The notes: a model not told the origin generated them from the letters alone. 64,000 nucleotides of DNA from Methanoculleus sp. (GCA_018433835.1 JAHDQM010000040.1:22486-86485), one strand, 5' to 3'. Shown: positions 9,545-18,025, numbered from the stretch's first letter. Program-made: numbers and translations.

Positions 9545-9798
9545 ACCGGCGCGAGACGTACGAGCACCTAAAGCGCACCCCAAAGAACGTGCGGTTCAAA
9601 GATCTCTGCCGTGCGGCGGAAACCTTCGGGTTTCATCGAAAGGGCGGAAAGGGCAGCCACACCGTGTACGTGCGGGACGGAATTCCTGATATCCTCAATT
9701 TCCAGAACGTGAAGGGCAAAGCAAAACCATACCAGGTAAGGCAACTTCTTAAGATTATTGAGCACTATACTCTGTTGGAGGACGAAGATGCCACATAA
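9541..9798 (+). CDS. hicA: HicA-type mRNA interferase toxin
   Basis: This 85-residue protein has the HicA double-stranded-RNA-binding-like fold signature: the RKGGKGSHTVY segment holds the catalytic histidine at position 40, followed by a conserved KPYQVRQLLKII helix. HicA toxins cleave mRNA when freed from HicB. It starts inside the stop of the small upstream gene and overlaps HicB by 11 bp, the tight coupling usual for toxin-antitoxin pairs. The N-terminal extension of about 20 residues before the core is slightly longer than in minimal HicA proteins. The start at 9541 is favoured over an in-frame start three codons earlier because of the ATGA overlap. Confidence 0.85.
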   Translation: MNRRETYEHLKRTPKNVRFKDLCRAAETFGFHRKGGKGSHTVYVRDGIPDILNFQNVKGKAKPYQVRQLLKIIEHYTLLEDEDAT

Positions 9799-10048
9799 AT
9801 ACGCAATCGAGATCTTCTACAGCGACGAGGACGAGGGGTTCATCGCCGTCGTCCCGGAGCTTGCCGGCTGCTCCGCGTTCGGCGAGACCGAAGAGGAGGC
9901 TCTCTCTGAAGTGAAGGTGGCTATCGGCCTCTGGCTCGATACCGCCCGGGGGGAGGGGCGGGAGATCCCGGAGCCGAGCGGCCGGGAGCAGCTGCGGGAG
10001 ATCCTTGCGGGAAAGGGCGTTGCGTGCGAACCACGGGAAATTGCGTAG
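9788..10048 (+). CDS. hicB: HicB-type antitoxin (partial RNase H-like fold)
   Basis: This 86-residue protein has the HicB core: an IEIFYSDEDEGFIAVVPELAGCSAFG strand region, split here only by length limits of the family, and a GETEEEALSEVKVAIGLWL helix. HicB binds and blocks HicA. No separate HTH or RHH domain follows the core, so autoregulation by this protein alone is uncertain, and the extra upstream gene may contribute. The ATG at 9788 overlaps the end of hicA. Confidence 0.85.
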   Translation: MPHKYAIEIFYSDEDEGFIAVVPELAGCSAFGETEEEALSEVKVAIGLWLDTARGEGREIPEPSGREQLREILAGKGVACEPREIA

Positions 10049-10122
10049 ACCCTGTAGAGGCTTCCCCCCTCGGTTTCTCACACGCTCAGCGTTGAATCTT
10101 TTCCGCAGTTAGCATAGGTAAA

Positions 10123-10479
10123 TCAGCAACTCTCTATCTCAGGTAAGATCTCTCTATAATACTCCGGGAAAAGGCTGACGATCGTCTGGTGAGATATCCC
10201 TTCCAACCTCTGATATATGTAATCCTTCTGGTAAATCCGTATATAATCGAGATAGTCAAAGAGAGCCCGATAGACGTGGCGAAATACGGCATCCAGATTC
10301 TCCTTGATATATTCACCGTCCCCATCGCGAAGCCCAAACTGGACGGCGTAGGTTCGCATAAGATGGTCGAAGGCGTCCCGCAGTTCGTTTATGGGCGGCA
10401 AAAACGATTCGGTGTTGAGTTCTTCTGCGTAAAGCGCCAGGTCCTTAAGAATACCGTAGCATTCCGTCGTCTTTTTCAA
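10123..10479 (-). CDS. Hypothetical all-helical protein
   Basis: This 118-residue protein is predicted mostly alpha-helical, with segments such as LRDAFDHLMRTYA and VFRHVYRALFDYLDYIRIY. Its size and amphipathic helices recall HEPN-like proteins, but no clear R-x4-H motif is present, so no function is assigned. It stands alone between two toxin-antitoxin modules and codes on the opposite strand to HicAB. Composition is more AT-rich than average, consistent with an accessory gene. Confidence 0.6.
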   Translation of the reverse strand: MKKTTECYGILKDLALYAEELNTESFLPPINELRDAFDHLMRTYAVQFGLRDGDGEYIKENLDAVFRHVYRALFDYLDYIRIYQKDYIYQRLEGISHQTIVSLFPEYYREILPEIESC

Positions 10480-10686
10480 GATATCCTGATCTCGCTGCGA
10501 GAGAGTATCAGGGGGGCCTATTGCAGGGTTATGTGCAGGAAAAATGGGCGGAGCGTTTGCCCATCCGGCCGTGACCGGCTGGAGGAGGGTGTGTCAGGTC
10601 CGAAAGCCACCTGGCCTCCCGGTTTCTCGCGGCAGGCGAGGTTGAACTCACCGAGTGAGGCAGGCACCCCTGTAGCGATATCCCGG

Positions 10687-10959
10687 TCAGACCTTCCGGT
10701 AAATCTTGCTTCGGCGTCCGACACCGATGACATTGATCACCAGGAGGCTATCTATGATCGAAAGAACCGCCCGGTAATCCCCGACCCGGAGCGAATAAAA
10801 CGGTGGGCTATCCGGACCTTTCAGTTTTTTGAGGTGCGCTTTCGGGTCGGTCTCGTCGGCGAGCGATGCAATTTCTTCACCTATCCGGATTGCTATAGAC
10901 CGTGGAATGTTCCTGAGGTTATGGCGGGCCGTCGCGGTGATGACCACCTGATAGGTCAT
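10687..10959 (-). CDS. RelE/ParE-family toxin
   Basis: This 90-residue protein has the RelE fold pattern: an N-terminal YQVVITATARHNLRNIP segment with a helix, then FYSLRVGDYRAVLSI and a terminal VIGVGRRSKIYRK strand with basic residues near the C-terminus. Such toxins cleave mRNA on the ribosome or block gyrase; which applies here cannot be told. It overlaps the antitoxin gene by ATGA (10956-10959), and the antitoxin comes first, the usual RelBE order. Confidence 0.85.
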   Translation of the reverse strand: MTYQVVITATARHNLRNIPRSIAIRIGEEIASLADETDPKAHLKKLKGPDSPPFYSLRVGDYRAVLSIIDSLLVINVIGVGRRSKIYRKV

Positions 10960-11189
10960 TCCCCCTTCAGCTCCGCCATGACCTCATCTAGGGTGTAGAC
11001 TCTCCCGGCACGAAGATCCTCAAGCGACCGTTCGAGATCCCGGATCGCCTCGTCGCTGAGAGGCTCCTCATCGACCGCCATATCAACCAGGCGCCCGATC
11101 ACCTCGTTATATGACTCCCGGGGATGGGTTTTCAGGGCGTTGAGCCGGTCCCGGAGGTTGGAGTCGATCCGGACTGTGATGCTTGTCAT
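10956..11189 (-). CDS. Ribbon-helix-helix-type antitoxin
   Basis: This 77-residue protein starts with a SITVRIDSNLRDRLNAL strand-helix typical of ribbon-helix-helix antitoxins and ends with an acidic tail (LDEVMAELKGE) that would wrap around the toxin. It is expected to bind its own promoter and neutralise the RelE-like toxin encoded next. The segment just upstream (11190-11280) contains short repeats of TACA/ATCG type that might be operator sites, but no clear palindrome was identified. Confidence 0.85.
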   Translation of the reverse strand: MTSITVRIDSNLRDRLNALKTHPRESYNEVIGRLVDMAVDEEPLSDEAIRDLERSLEDLRAGRVYTLDEVMAELKGE

Positions 11190-11969
11190 ACAGATGTATA
11201 CTCATGTCTACACGATGAAGGTTTCCACGATGTGAGCGGATACATCGTAGACCGGTGGAGACTACATCGATAACAATAATTGAGCGCCCCTGAAGGTTTG
11301 GCAGTCATGTTGGCGCAGGATACGGTGTCCGGGTCCAGCATGATGATTGCGGCCGTTACTTCCGGAGGACCCGGGGTTCAGTGAAGGTTATGCTCGATGA
11401 TAGCGAGTCTGCCGAAGTATCCCCATCATAATCGTCCTGGATAACCTGCCCCGAGCTCAAGAGTTCAGTCATCGGGAGCTGGATCTAGGATCCATCCCCT
11501 GGGCAGAGGGCAAGCCGCCGCAGTTTGACCTGGAACCCATCGGCGACCGGAGATTCCGGCTGGCCCTGAGATGATCGGTATCACGCACTTATTGCGCATC
11601 ATCATCCCCGTCCCCGGCACTTCCTTCCTGAGCTGAGCGTAGTAGGTGTCGCGCCGCGATCTCCGTTCGACGACGCACTTTTTGACGAGGTCGTGTAAAC
11701 CCGATCGACGGCGGATAAACGGGTGAGAGCCGGCGAAACTGCAGGATACAAGAGTCAATCCACGAGATTCCCGTCACAAAACTCGCCCGGAACCCCGGTT
11801 CGGCGGATCCCGACAGGAGCTTGAGCACCCTTCGGCCCGTCGCGCCTTACGGATCCACTCCACGCCCCGGTTCGTCTTCATCACCAGGCGTCGAGATACC
11901 GGATATGGAAGGCGACATCGCCGGGGGGAAGTGGACCCTCGTCGTCCTCTACTTTATCCTCACGGCCTC
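11190..11969. other. Eroded intergenic DNA
   Basis: No intact gene can be supported. Minus-strand frames at about 11465-11830 contain a short plausible protein fragment (DTYYAQLRKE) that also appears in degraded form near 9000, suggesting remnants of one former gene. A repeat-family copy lies at 11811-11846. The rest shows no promoter, RNA gene or repeat that I can recognise. Confidence 0.45.
11811..11846 (-). repeat. Dispersed repeat copy R2
   Basis: The plus strand reads GGAGCTTGAG, then CACC, then CTTCGGCCCGTCGC. The same two blocks occur in R6 near 54765-54805, where they are separated and partly reversed. It belongs to the repeat family described for 32121-32233. Confidence 0.45.
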
Positions 11970-12434
11970 TCAGGCCTGACCGGGTCGCACCTCCACCGTC
12001 CGGTCGAAAGGGACTTCGAAGGTCGCGACACTGTAGTCGACGACCCCCGAGCCGCTCACCCGGAGCGTGACCTCCCCGTCCGCGAGGCCCCGGAGGAGCC
12101 CCTGCACCAGCCCCAGGTTATCGACGGTCACCGGGATGGTGACGGGGGTCTTGCCCCCGGGCCGGATTGCAATCCCCTCCTGCTCGGCGTGTGCGAGGAA
12201 GACCCATTGCCCGTCGTTGAAGAAGTAGACGTCGAACGAGACCCGGGCCAGGGTGGCGCCGACGGGATTGGGGTTGTCGACGACGAGCCGGAGCGAGAGG
12301 TCGATGCTCCCCGGGGCGATCTTCTCGACCGCGACCCCGCTGAGGGTGATGGTCGGTTCCCGGAGCGCGGGGGCCACACAGCCGGCGCTGCAGAGCAGGA
12401 CGGCGACGAGGAGGATGACGGCAGGGCGCCACAT
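11970..12434 (-). CDS. LEA14/WHy-domain lipoprotein
   Basis: From the ATG at 12434 the 154-residue protein starts with a hydrophobic signal ending in a lipobox, with the lipidated cysteine at 19 (SAGC). The mature part is a WHy/LEA type-2 domain: VVDNPNPVGATL, a strand-rich middle and FEVPFDRTVEV at the end. Proteins of this kind are immunoglobulin-like and occur in desiccation- or stress-related contexts, but no specific function is known in methanogens. The longer frame to 12476 is rejected because it would hide the signal peptide. It is near, but not overlapping, the secreted DUF2341 gene upstream on the same strand. Confidence 0.8.
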   Translation of the reverse strand: MWRPAVILLVAVLLCSAGCVAPALREPTITLSGVAVEKIAPGSIDLSLRLVVDNPNPVGATLARVSFDVYFFNDGQWVFLAHAEQEGIAIRPGGKTPVTIPVTVDNLGLVQGLLRGLADGEVTLRVSGSGVVDYSVATFEVPFDRTVEVRPGQA

Positions 12435-12488
12435 GCAGGCCCGGTATACCCTGCCGGGATATAGGTCTGCCGCCACCTCCCCTCCCTC

Positions 12489-13562
12489 CTATGCGTCGCC
12501 CACGTAGGAGAGCACCGGCTCGACGGGGACGTAGTGCCTGACGACGACGTTGTCGGCATAGAAGTGGTGCGCATCACCGGAGTACCACGCGGAAGACCCG
12601 ATCAGCGCGAAGTCGTCAAAGACCGTCTCGTTCGGGACCGGCGAGCCGTCGGCGAACCGCAGGGCCGCCTGCCCGAGGTATTCACCGTCCATCCACGCGT
12701 GTTCCGTGGCGTTCGGCGTATCCAGGACGACCTTGATGTGATGCCAGGTATCGGTCTCTGCCCGGGCGTCGGCCGAGAAGTTCCGGTGGGTGCCGTCGTA
12801 GTGTTGCACGGAACCGTTCCGGAGGTGGAGGGCATACAGCCGGTCGGTCCCGTTCCAGGCCTGGATGTAGCCCGAACCGCACCACCTCCCGAACTCGCTG
12901 ACCCGGAAGTCCCCCTCGATGATCATCGGGCCTGCCGAGATGTTCGCGAGGCATATCCGGTTGTTGCTGAACTCCGGGAGGTCCGGCTCGGAGACGTTGA
13001 TATCCCCGGCGTATGCACCGTCGCGGACGACGTCGGATTGAATCCCGGCGTTCGAACCGCAGAACGACCAACGCGAGAGATCTCCCCCTTCGTAGTCCTC
13101 GAAGAAGAGGAAGACGGCGTCGGGGTCGCCTGCGTCCCGGGCCTCCGGGTTGCCGTAGAGCATGGTGACCGCCGTTGCGTTCGCCGGGAGGGCGAGCCAG
13201 ACGCGGGCGTGGGAGCCGACGCTTGCGCTCTCGATCCAGTAAGGGATGGCGGTCCCGTTCCCGTCCACGAACCGGACGTCGGCGAAGTCCGGCCGCATCC
13301 CCGGGAGATGGGTGGCGTTGAAGGCGACCGCGAGACCGTCGGTCCCGGAAGGGCTGTCGACCGATACCACCTGCCGCCGGGCGAACACCCCGGTCTCCGC
13401 GGCGGTATCGCCGTTGCCGGTCGACCAGTACCGCGGGGTCGCATCCGCGGGCATATCCGTAACTGGGACGGCGGCGTGCGGGATGTCTGCAGCCGCCCCG
13501 GCACCGGCGGCGAGGAGCAGCGCGACGGCCCCTCCGACGAGGACGATCCAGCGGTTATCCAT
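12489..13562 (-). CDS. Secreted DUF2341-domain protein
   Basis: From ATG 13562 the protein has 357 residues with a signal peptide or anchor (IVLVGGAVALLLAAGAGAAA). It then has a DUF2341 domain (DFADVRFVDGNGTAIPYW, later VTMLYGNPEA). The second half begins FEDYEGGDLSRW and resembles a concanavalin/LamG-like sandwich. The family is usually found on archaeal surface proteins and pilus-tip-like components; binding to a glycan or a surface is likely but unproven. The open frame continues upstream to 13868 only because of high GC. Confidence 0.8.
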   Translation of the reverse strand: MDNRWIVLVGGAVALLLAAGAGAAADIPHAAVPVTDMPADATPRYWSTGNGDTAAETGVFARRQVVSVDSPSGTDGLAVAFNATHLPGMRPDFADVRFVDGNGTAIPYWIESASVGSHARVWLALPANATAVTMLYGNPEARDAGDPDAVFLFFEDYEGGDLSRWSFCGSNAGIQSDVVRDGAYAGDINVSEPDLPEFSNNRICLANISAGPMIIEGDFRVSEFGRWCGSGYIQAWNGTDRLYALHLRNGSVQHYDGTHRNFSADARAETDTWHHIKVVLDTPNATEHAWMDGEYLGQAALRFADGSPVPNETVFDDFALIGSSAWYSGDAHHFYADNVVVRHYVPVEPVLSYVGDA

Positions 13563-13661
13563 GATACCGCCCCCATGCAACCCGCCCCTATATCCATATA
13601 GCGGTCCGCCGCACCCCAACGCTGATGCTCCCCGGGAGAGCACGGTACACCGGTTAGTGCC

Positions 13662-14900
13662 GTGAACGACGCCATCACGATCGCGATCATCGGGGGAGGC
13701 CCCGCCGGGCTCTTCTGCGCCCTGCAGGCGGCGGGGGAGGGACGGAGCGTAATCCTCTTCGAGAAGAAGCCCGCGCCGGGACGAAAACTCCTGGTTGCGG
13801 GGTCGGGGCAGTGCAACATCACCAACGACGCCGAGATCGCCGGCTTCCTCCCGCACTACGGCGATCATGGGGCGTTCCTCCGGCCCGCGCTCATGAACTT
13901 CACGAACCGGGACCTGATCGCATTCTTTGCCGACCGGAGGCTCGCGATGAGGGCCGAATCCGGGGGAAAGGTCTTCCCGGAGACCCGGAAGTCTGCCGAC
14001 GTCCTCGCCGTCCTCCTCGCGGCGTGCGCCGCCCGCGGGGTTGAGATCCGGTGCGGTGAAGCCGTCCGGAACGTCTCCCGTGACCCCGACAGGTTCCTCG
14101 TCCGGACGGAGAAGGCGACCGCCCGGGCCGAGTTACTCGTCATCGCCACCGGCGGGGCCTCCTACCCCGCCACCGGCTCGACCGGGGACGGCTACGCCTT
14201 CGCCCGGGCCCTTGGTCAGCCGGTAACGGAGGTTGCCCCGGCGCTGGCCCCGGTCTACGTCGAGGACTACCCGTTCGCCGACCTTGCCGGGATATCCTTT
14301 CAGAACCTCGCCCTCGCCGTCTACCGGGACGGGAAGCGGGTCGGCCGGCACGCCGGCGACCTCCTCTTCACGCACACCGGGCTCTCGGGCCCGGGTATAC
14401 TCGATCTCTCCCGCTCCATCCTCCCCGGGGACGTGCTCCGGGTCACGTTCCTTCCGGAGGCGAATGTAGAGGCGGTGCGCACGCAGGTCGCCGACGCGGT
14501 CGCAACGGGCGGGGCCCGGCAGATAAAGACCGCCCTCTGCGATCTCGCCCTTCCCGAACGGTTCGTTCGGCGGCTGCTCGACCTTGCCGGGGTCCCGCCG
14601 GGAGAGACCTGCGCCCGGCTCCCAAAGAAAGCGCGGAACGCCCTCGCCGCATCCCTCGCGGAGTTCCCGTTCAGGGTTGAGAGGCTCGGCGGGTTCGATG
14701 AAGCGATGGTGACGAGGGGCGGCGTTGCCCTCGAAGGGATCGACAAAAAGACGATGGCATCCAGGATCGTCCCAGGTCTTTACTGCATCGGCGAGGTGCT
14801 CGATATCGACGGCGATACCGGGGGCTACAACCTCCAGGCCGCGTTCTCCACCGCAGCTCTCGCCGCACGGCACATCGCCGGCCTTCACGCACCCCGGTGA
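13662..14900 (+). CDS. BaiN/HI0933-family FAD-dependent oxidoreductase
   Basis: This 412-residue flavoprotein begins with IIGGGPAGLFCALQAA, the FAD-binding dinucleotide fold. It has the family-specific GSGQCNITN motif near residue 47 and closes with GGYNLQAAFSTAALAA, which contacts the flavin. Members of this family reduce substrates with NAD(P)H; the physiological substrate in archaea is unknown. It stands as a single gene with a GTG start, about 100 bp from the divergent DUF2341 gene. Confidence 0.88.
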   Translation: MNDAITIAIIGGGPAGLFCALQAAGEGRSVILFEKKPAPGRKLLVAGSGQCNITNDAEIAGFLPHYGDHGAFLRPALMNFTNRDLIAFFADRRLAMRAESGGKVFPETRKSADVLAVLLAACAARGVEIRCGEAVRNVSRDPDRFLVRTEKATARAELLVIATGGASYPATGSTGDGYAFARALGQPVTEVAPALAPVYVEDYPFADLAGISFQNLALAVYRDGKRVGRHAGDLLFTHTGLSGPGILDLSRSILPGDVLRVTFLPEANVEAVRTQVADAVATGGARQIKTALCDLALPERFVRRLLDLAGVPPGETCARLPKKARNALAASLAEFPFRVERLGGFDEAMVTRGGVALEGIDKKTMASRIVPGLYCIGEVLDIDGDTGGYNLQAAFSTAALAARHIAGLHAPR

Positions 14901-15103
14901 CCCCGCCGATCCCCGGAACCCTTTTTGCACCGGCCCCTCTTCTCGATCATCCGTGGGGAGATCTATCTCCCTTTGGGTGCGCCTCCGGGTGCCCTCTCTC
15001 GATACTACCCCGACAAATCATATATCCGAAACGCACATGCCTGCTATCAAAATAGAAGATCTAATATAGCAACGCGTACATTAAAATATATTGAGTCGAT
15101 AAC

Positions 15104-15676
15104 GTGGTTTGGAGCATTCTTAACGCGATTCTTCTTCTTTCGGTCCTCATCCCCCAGGGACACCTGATCTACGACGGCGGAGAGGGCGATCCCGGGTTCG
15201 GCACCGTCTGCGAGGCTTCGGTAGACGAGATCGCCCTCCATTCCGCATCCCCCGAGGGCCTCGGGGAATCTTCCCGCGACGCACTCATCGACCAGGTGGG
15301 CCGGACGACGTTTGCCTGCGTCGACGGTTCCCCCCGCCTCTTTCCGGTGGGTCTCAACGCGACCCTTGCCTCCGGGGTAGGCGACTGCACAGATCTTGCG
15401 CTCCTCAGGGTGGAAGTCCTTCGCCGGAACGGGATTCCCGCCCGACCGGTCCACGGCATCATGGTCTGGGATGCGGAGACGTTCCGTACCGACGCCCTCC
15501 ACGTGGAGGTCTTCGGGAAGGGCATCGCCGTCCACGACTGGGTCGAACTCGGCGACGGTCGGACGATGGGCGCCTACGAAGGAAGTCCCGGGATCCGGTG
15601 CATCAAGACCGGGAACGGAGTCTGTTTCCAGCTGGTCTTCGAGATGCTGGGCTACCTGTCAACTGCCCCCGACTGA
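15104..15676 (+). CDS. Transglutaminase-like cysteine protein with IS-altered 3' end
   Basis: This 190-residue protein has a short hydrophobic N-terminus and a transglutaminase-like core. The catalytic cysteine is probably C95 in GVGDCTDLALL, followed by GIPARPVHG, with H133 or H144 as the histidine. Such domains act as proteases or protein cross-linkers; with its N-terminal hydrophobic stretch it is probably membrane-associated or exported. The only in-frame start is the GTG at 15104, preceded by AT-rich DNA. Its final codons (STAPD-stop) lie inside the perfect 8-bp hairpin of an IS605-type end, so insertion probably replaced the original C-terminus. Confidence 0.75.
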   Translation: MVWSILNAILLLSVLIPQGHLIYDGGEGDPGFGTVCEASVDEIALHSASPEGLGESSRDALIDQVGRTTFACVDGSPRLFPVGLNATLASGVGDCTDLALLRVEVLRRNGIPARPVHGIMVWDAETFRTDALHVEVFGKGIAVHDWVELGDGRTMGAYEGSPGIRCIKTGNGVCFQLVFEMLGYLSTAPD

Positions 15677-15900
15677 AATCGGGGGCATGGTACTGCGTGT
15701 AGTACCATGCTCTTTACAGGCTTGCTACAGGCTTGCGATTCAACCTCCCCCGGCGCGGGAGCAGACCGCAGTAGGCTCGCCGACGAGAGCCCTGGCAGCA
15801 GCGTTCTTTGCTGCGTTCAGGTCGGCGTTCTCGGTATGCCCGCACGCGAGGCACCGGAACTCGGCCCTCATCCCATATAAACGTCGGCCGCGTGCCGTGA
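15665..15900 (-). mobile_element. IS200/IS605-family right-end remnant
   Basis: It has two adjacent perfect hairpins. The first is GCCCCCGA/TCGGGGGC with a 6-nt loop (15665-15686); the second is GCATGGTACT/AGTACCATGC with a 6-nt loop (15685-15710). These lie directly downstream of a TnpB C-terminal fragment, as expected for the subterminal hairpins that the TnpA transposase recognises. No tnpA and no left end are seen. The right end overlaps the stop of the transglutaminase-like gene. Confidence 0.75.
15740..15871 (-). pseudogene. tnpB: TnpB C-terminal fragment
   Basis: The reading frame from 15871 to the TGA at 15740 encodes 43 residues containing FRCLACGHTENADLNAAKNAAARA. That is the C-terminal half of the TnpB zinc ribbon plus the conserved NADLNAA segment with the last RuvC acidic residue. 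The catalytic core (first two RuvC motifs) is absent, so this is a remnant of an RNA-guided nuclease gene from an IS605-type element. The DNA between this stop and the hairpins corresponds to where the guide (omega) RNA scaffold would lie. Confidence 0.85.
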
Positions 15901-16028
15901 AAGTAGATGGGAACTCCAAGGGGCTGATTCCTCCCGCTCCTCCTGTCGCGGGGCTTCTCGGCCCAATGATCCTGAACAGGGTAGCTCACTTTGGGAATGT
16001 TCAATACCGAACGCGTCATACGAGCGGT

Positions 16029-16304
16029 ATGAGCTTACTCACAGGGCTTCTCGCTCTGATCCTGGTGATCATCATCGCGGTCGTCCTCTACAAGGTCGTG
16101 AAAAGCGCGACCGGCCTCATCATCAACGCCGTCGTGGGCGTGATCCTGCTCTGGCTCATCAACCTCTTCGACCTGATGCAGCTCTTCGGCCGGCCCGATA
16201 TCCCGATCAACCTGATCACCGTCCTGATCTGCGCTATCGGCGGGATATTCGGCGTCCTCATTACGGTGGTGCTCCACCTCCTCGGAATACCGCTGGCGCT
16301 CTGA
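16029..16304 (+). CDS. BofA-family small membrane protein
   Basis: This 91-residue, almost entirely hydrophobic protein has about three membrane spans, with the family-typical VKSATGLIINAVVGVILL and a hydrophobic tail. BofA blocks pro-sigma-K processing in Bacillus, but archaeal relatives have unknown roles, since no sigma factor exists. The ATG at 16029 is chosen; the much longer open frame upstream crosses the IS remnant and is not coding. It is followed 7 bp later by the convergent flavodoxin gene. Confidence 0.8.
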   Translation: MSLLTGLLALILVIIIAVVLYKVVKSATGLIINAVVGVILLWLINLFDLMQLFGRPDIPINLITVLICAIGGIFGVLITVVLHLLGIPLAL

Positions 16305-16311
16305 GGGGGAC

Positions 16312-16806
16312 CTACGCGGCCGGAGCAGCAACCCCCGCGATCGTCCGGGCAAACTCATCGATCGCCGGGCCGAACTGCCCGGCATCGACCTCGCTCTCCA
16401 GTGTCGTGGCCGACGAGACGAACCGCATCCCTTTTGACTCGAGGCTTTTTTTCACGATCGCAACGGCGTTCTCCGCCCCGGAACCCCCCATCTCCGCGAG
16501 CACCGAAAAGGGTTTTCCCGCGGCGTTCGTGACCTTCGAGAGGTACTCGTTGATGTAGGGCGGGACCTTCTGCATCCAGACGGGGGTTGCGACGACCAGG
16601 AAGTCGACGTCGGAAAGATCCGTCTTCACCGGGCGTATCGCCGCCCGCATCCCGAACATCGCCATCATGCCCTTCCTGAGCATCCCTACCTCGGATACCG
16701 GTTCGATCGTTGCAAGCCCGGCCCCGACGCGTTTTGCGAGCGCCGTCGCCACCTTCTCCGTATGCCCCTGCCAGGAGTAGTACGCAATGAGGATCATCAC
16801 CATCAC
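16312..16806 (-). CDS. Flavodoxin-like protein
   Basis: This 164-residue protein has a flavodoxin fold: AYYSWQGHTEKVA near the N-terminus binds the FMN phosphate, and VVATPVWMQKVPPYI provides the flavin-stacking loop. It probably carries electrons between oxidoreductases in the cytoplasm. ATG at 16806 is used; a start three codons later at 16797 is equally possible. A TATA-like CTATATGT sequence near 16831-16838 sits upstream on the minus strand. Confidence 0.88.
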   Translation of the reverse strand: MMVMILIAYYSWQGHTEKVATALAKRVGAGLATIEPVSEVGMLRKGMMAMFGMRAAIRPVKTDLSDVDFLVVATPVWMQKVPPYINEYLSKVTNAAGKPFSVLAEMGGSGAENAVAIVKKSLESKGMRFVSSATTLESEVDAGQFGPAIDEFARTIAGVAAPAA

Positions 16807-16889
16807 TCCGGCGGGTCATACACGCTTCTTACATATAGAGACAGCAGGGTGCGGAACCATCATATCCTTCGCGCCCACATTCCCGGGGC

Positions 16890-17069
16890 ATGCAGGAGTA
16901 CAGCCCCGACATCGTCGGCGAGGTCCGGTTCGCCCGCCAGGACGGCGGCTACTAAGTACAGCTCTACGACCGGGAAGGGAACCCCGTCGGCAGGACCGGG
17001 CTCTGGAGGACCGAGGCGAAGGCAAAAGAGGCGGCCCGGCGGCTCGTGGAGAAGATGGGCGGGGAGTGA
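16890..17069 (+). pseudogene. Small gene interrupted by an in-frame TAA
   Basis: The frame from ATG 16890 has 21 codons ending RQDGGY, then TAA (16953-16955). It continues as VQLYDREGNPVGR and on to EAARRLVEKMGGE before TGA at 17067. Both halves have strongly protein-like composition and GC-rich third positions, so a single 59-codon gene with a nonsense mutation (for example TAC to TAA) is the simplest reading. Family unknown. It has no gene partner and ends 5 bp before the convergent reductase gene. Confidence 0.55.
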
Positions 17070-17074
17070 ACCCC

Positions 17075-18025
17075 TCACGGTGACTCCGGGTGCGCCTCCG
17101 CGTAGCGGACGAGGCCGGCGATGCACCTGTTGTGCGGCGTCTCGATGCCGTGGCGCTCCCCGAGGCGCGCGATATACCCGTTGAGGAGGTCGATCTCCGT
17201 CCGGCGGCCCTGCCGGAGGTCGTAGTACATGGAAGGGTAGACTTCGGCGAAGTCGGGTACCTGCACCCCGAAAAGGTGGGCGAGGTAGTCGTCGGCGGTC
17301 GCCCAGGGGAGCCGCACCCCTTCGGCGCCGGCGACGGCGAAGGTCTCGCGGATGAGGGCGGCGACGGTCTCCCGGATCCCGGCGTCGGCGGCGACCCCGA
17401 CCGGGGCCCGGAGGAGGGCGCAGATCGGGTTCACCGCGATATTGAGGAGGGCTTTCGCCCATTTTCCGGAGCGGATATCGCTGTCGGCCTCGACCGGGAT
17501 GCCGGCGGACCGGACAATGCCGATCAATCGGTCGAGGGCCCCGACGGCGCCACCGTCGCCGGACCAGACCCCGAGGTGCATCGGGGCGCTTTCGCTCAGG
17601 ACCCGGACGTGTCCGGGCCCGAGGACCGAGAAGTTCGTCGTCACGGTCCCGCCGATGACGGTATCGGTGTAGCGGGCGATGACCTCCTCGTTCCCGATGC
17701 CGTTCTGGAGGCTTGCCACCGGCCTGCCCCGGATCACCCCGGCGTATTCCTCGCAGAGTGTCCGGGTATCGGTGCCCTTCGCGGTGACGATGACGAAGTC
17801 AATCGCAGGCGGGATCTCTCCCGATCCTGTGATGCAGCCAATCCCGTCGACGGTGCCGTTCCCCCAGACCCCTTCCATCACGAGGCCCCGCTCCCGGATC
17901 GCGCCGGCATGCACCGGGCGGCAGGCTGCGTAGACCGTTGCGACGCTATGAAGTTGCCCGGCGAGCGAGAGGCCGACCGCCCCTGCGCCGAGAATCAGGA
18001 TGACCGGACGTTGTAGTGATTCCAT
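17075..18025 (-). CDS. panE: Ketopantoate reductase (2-dehydropantoate 2-reductase)
   Basis: This 316-residue protein starts with a Rossmann motif LGAGAVGLSLAG (about 12-23). It carries ASLQNGIGNEEVI and the conserved lysine of KWAKALLNIAVNPICALL, followed by the YPSMYYDLRQGRRTEID segment that holds the catalytic glutamate region. It should reduce ketopantoate with NADPH in coenzyme A synthesis. Length and motif order match the family. It is transcribed alone, with its start about 130 bp from the divergent nuclease-like gene. Confidence 0.88.
   Translation of the reverse strand: MESLQRPVILILGAGAVGLSLAGQLHSVATVYAACRPVHAGAIRERGLVMEGVWGNGTVDGIGCITGSGEIPPAIDFVIVTAKGTDTRTLCEEYAGVIRGRPVASLQNGIGNEEVIARYTDTVIGGTVTTNFSVLGPGHVRVLSESAPMHLGVWSGDGGAVGALDRLIGIVRSAGIPVEADSDIRSGKWAKALLNIAVNPICALLRAPVGVAADAGIRETVAALIRETFAVAGAEGVRLPWATADDYLAHLFGVQVPDFAEVYPSMYYDLRQGRRTEIDLLNGYIARLGERHGIETPHNRCIAGLVRYAEAHPESP

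Noticed and set aside
13563..13868. N-terminal extension of the DUF2341 protein
   Set aside because: It would bury a clear signal peptide and overlap the divergent flavoprotein start.
16953..16955. TAA read as a recoded amino acid
   Set aside because: Pyrrolysine uses TAG and selenocysteine uses TGA; no TAA recoding is known in archaea.
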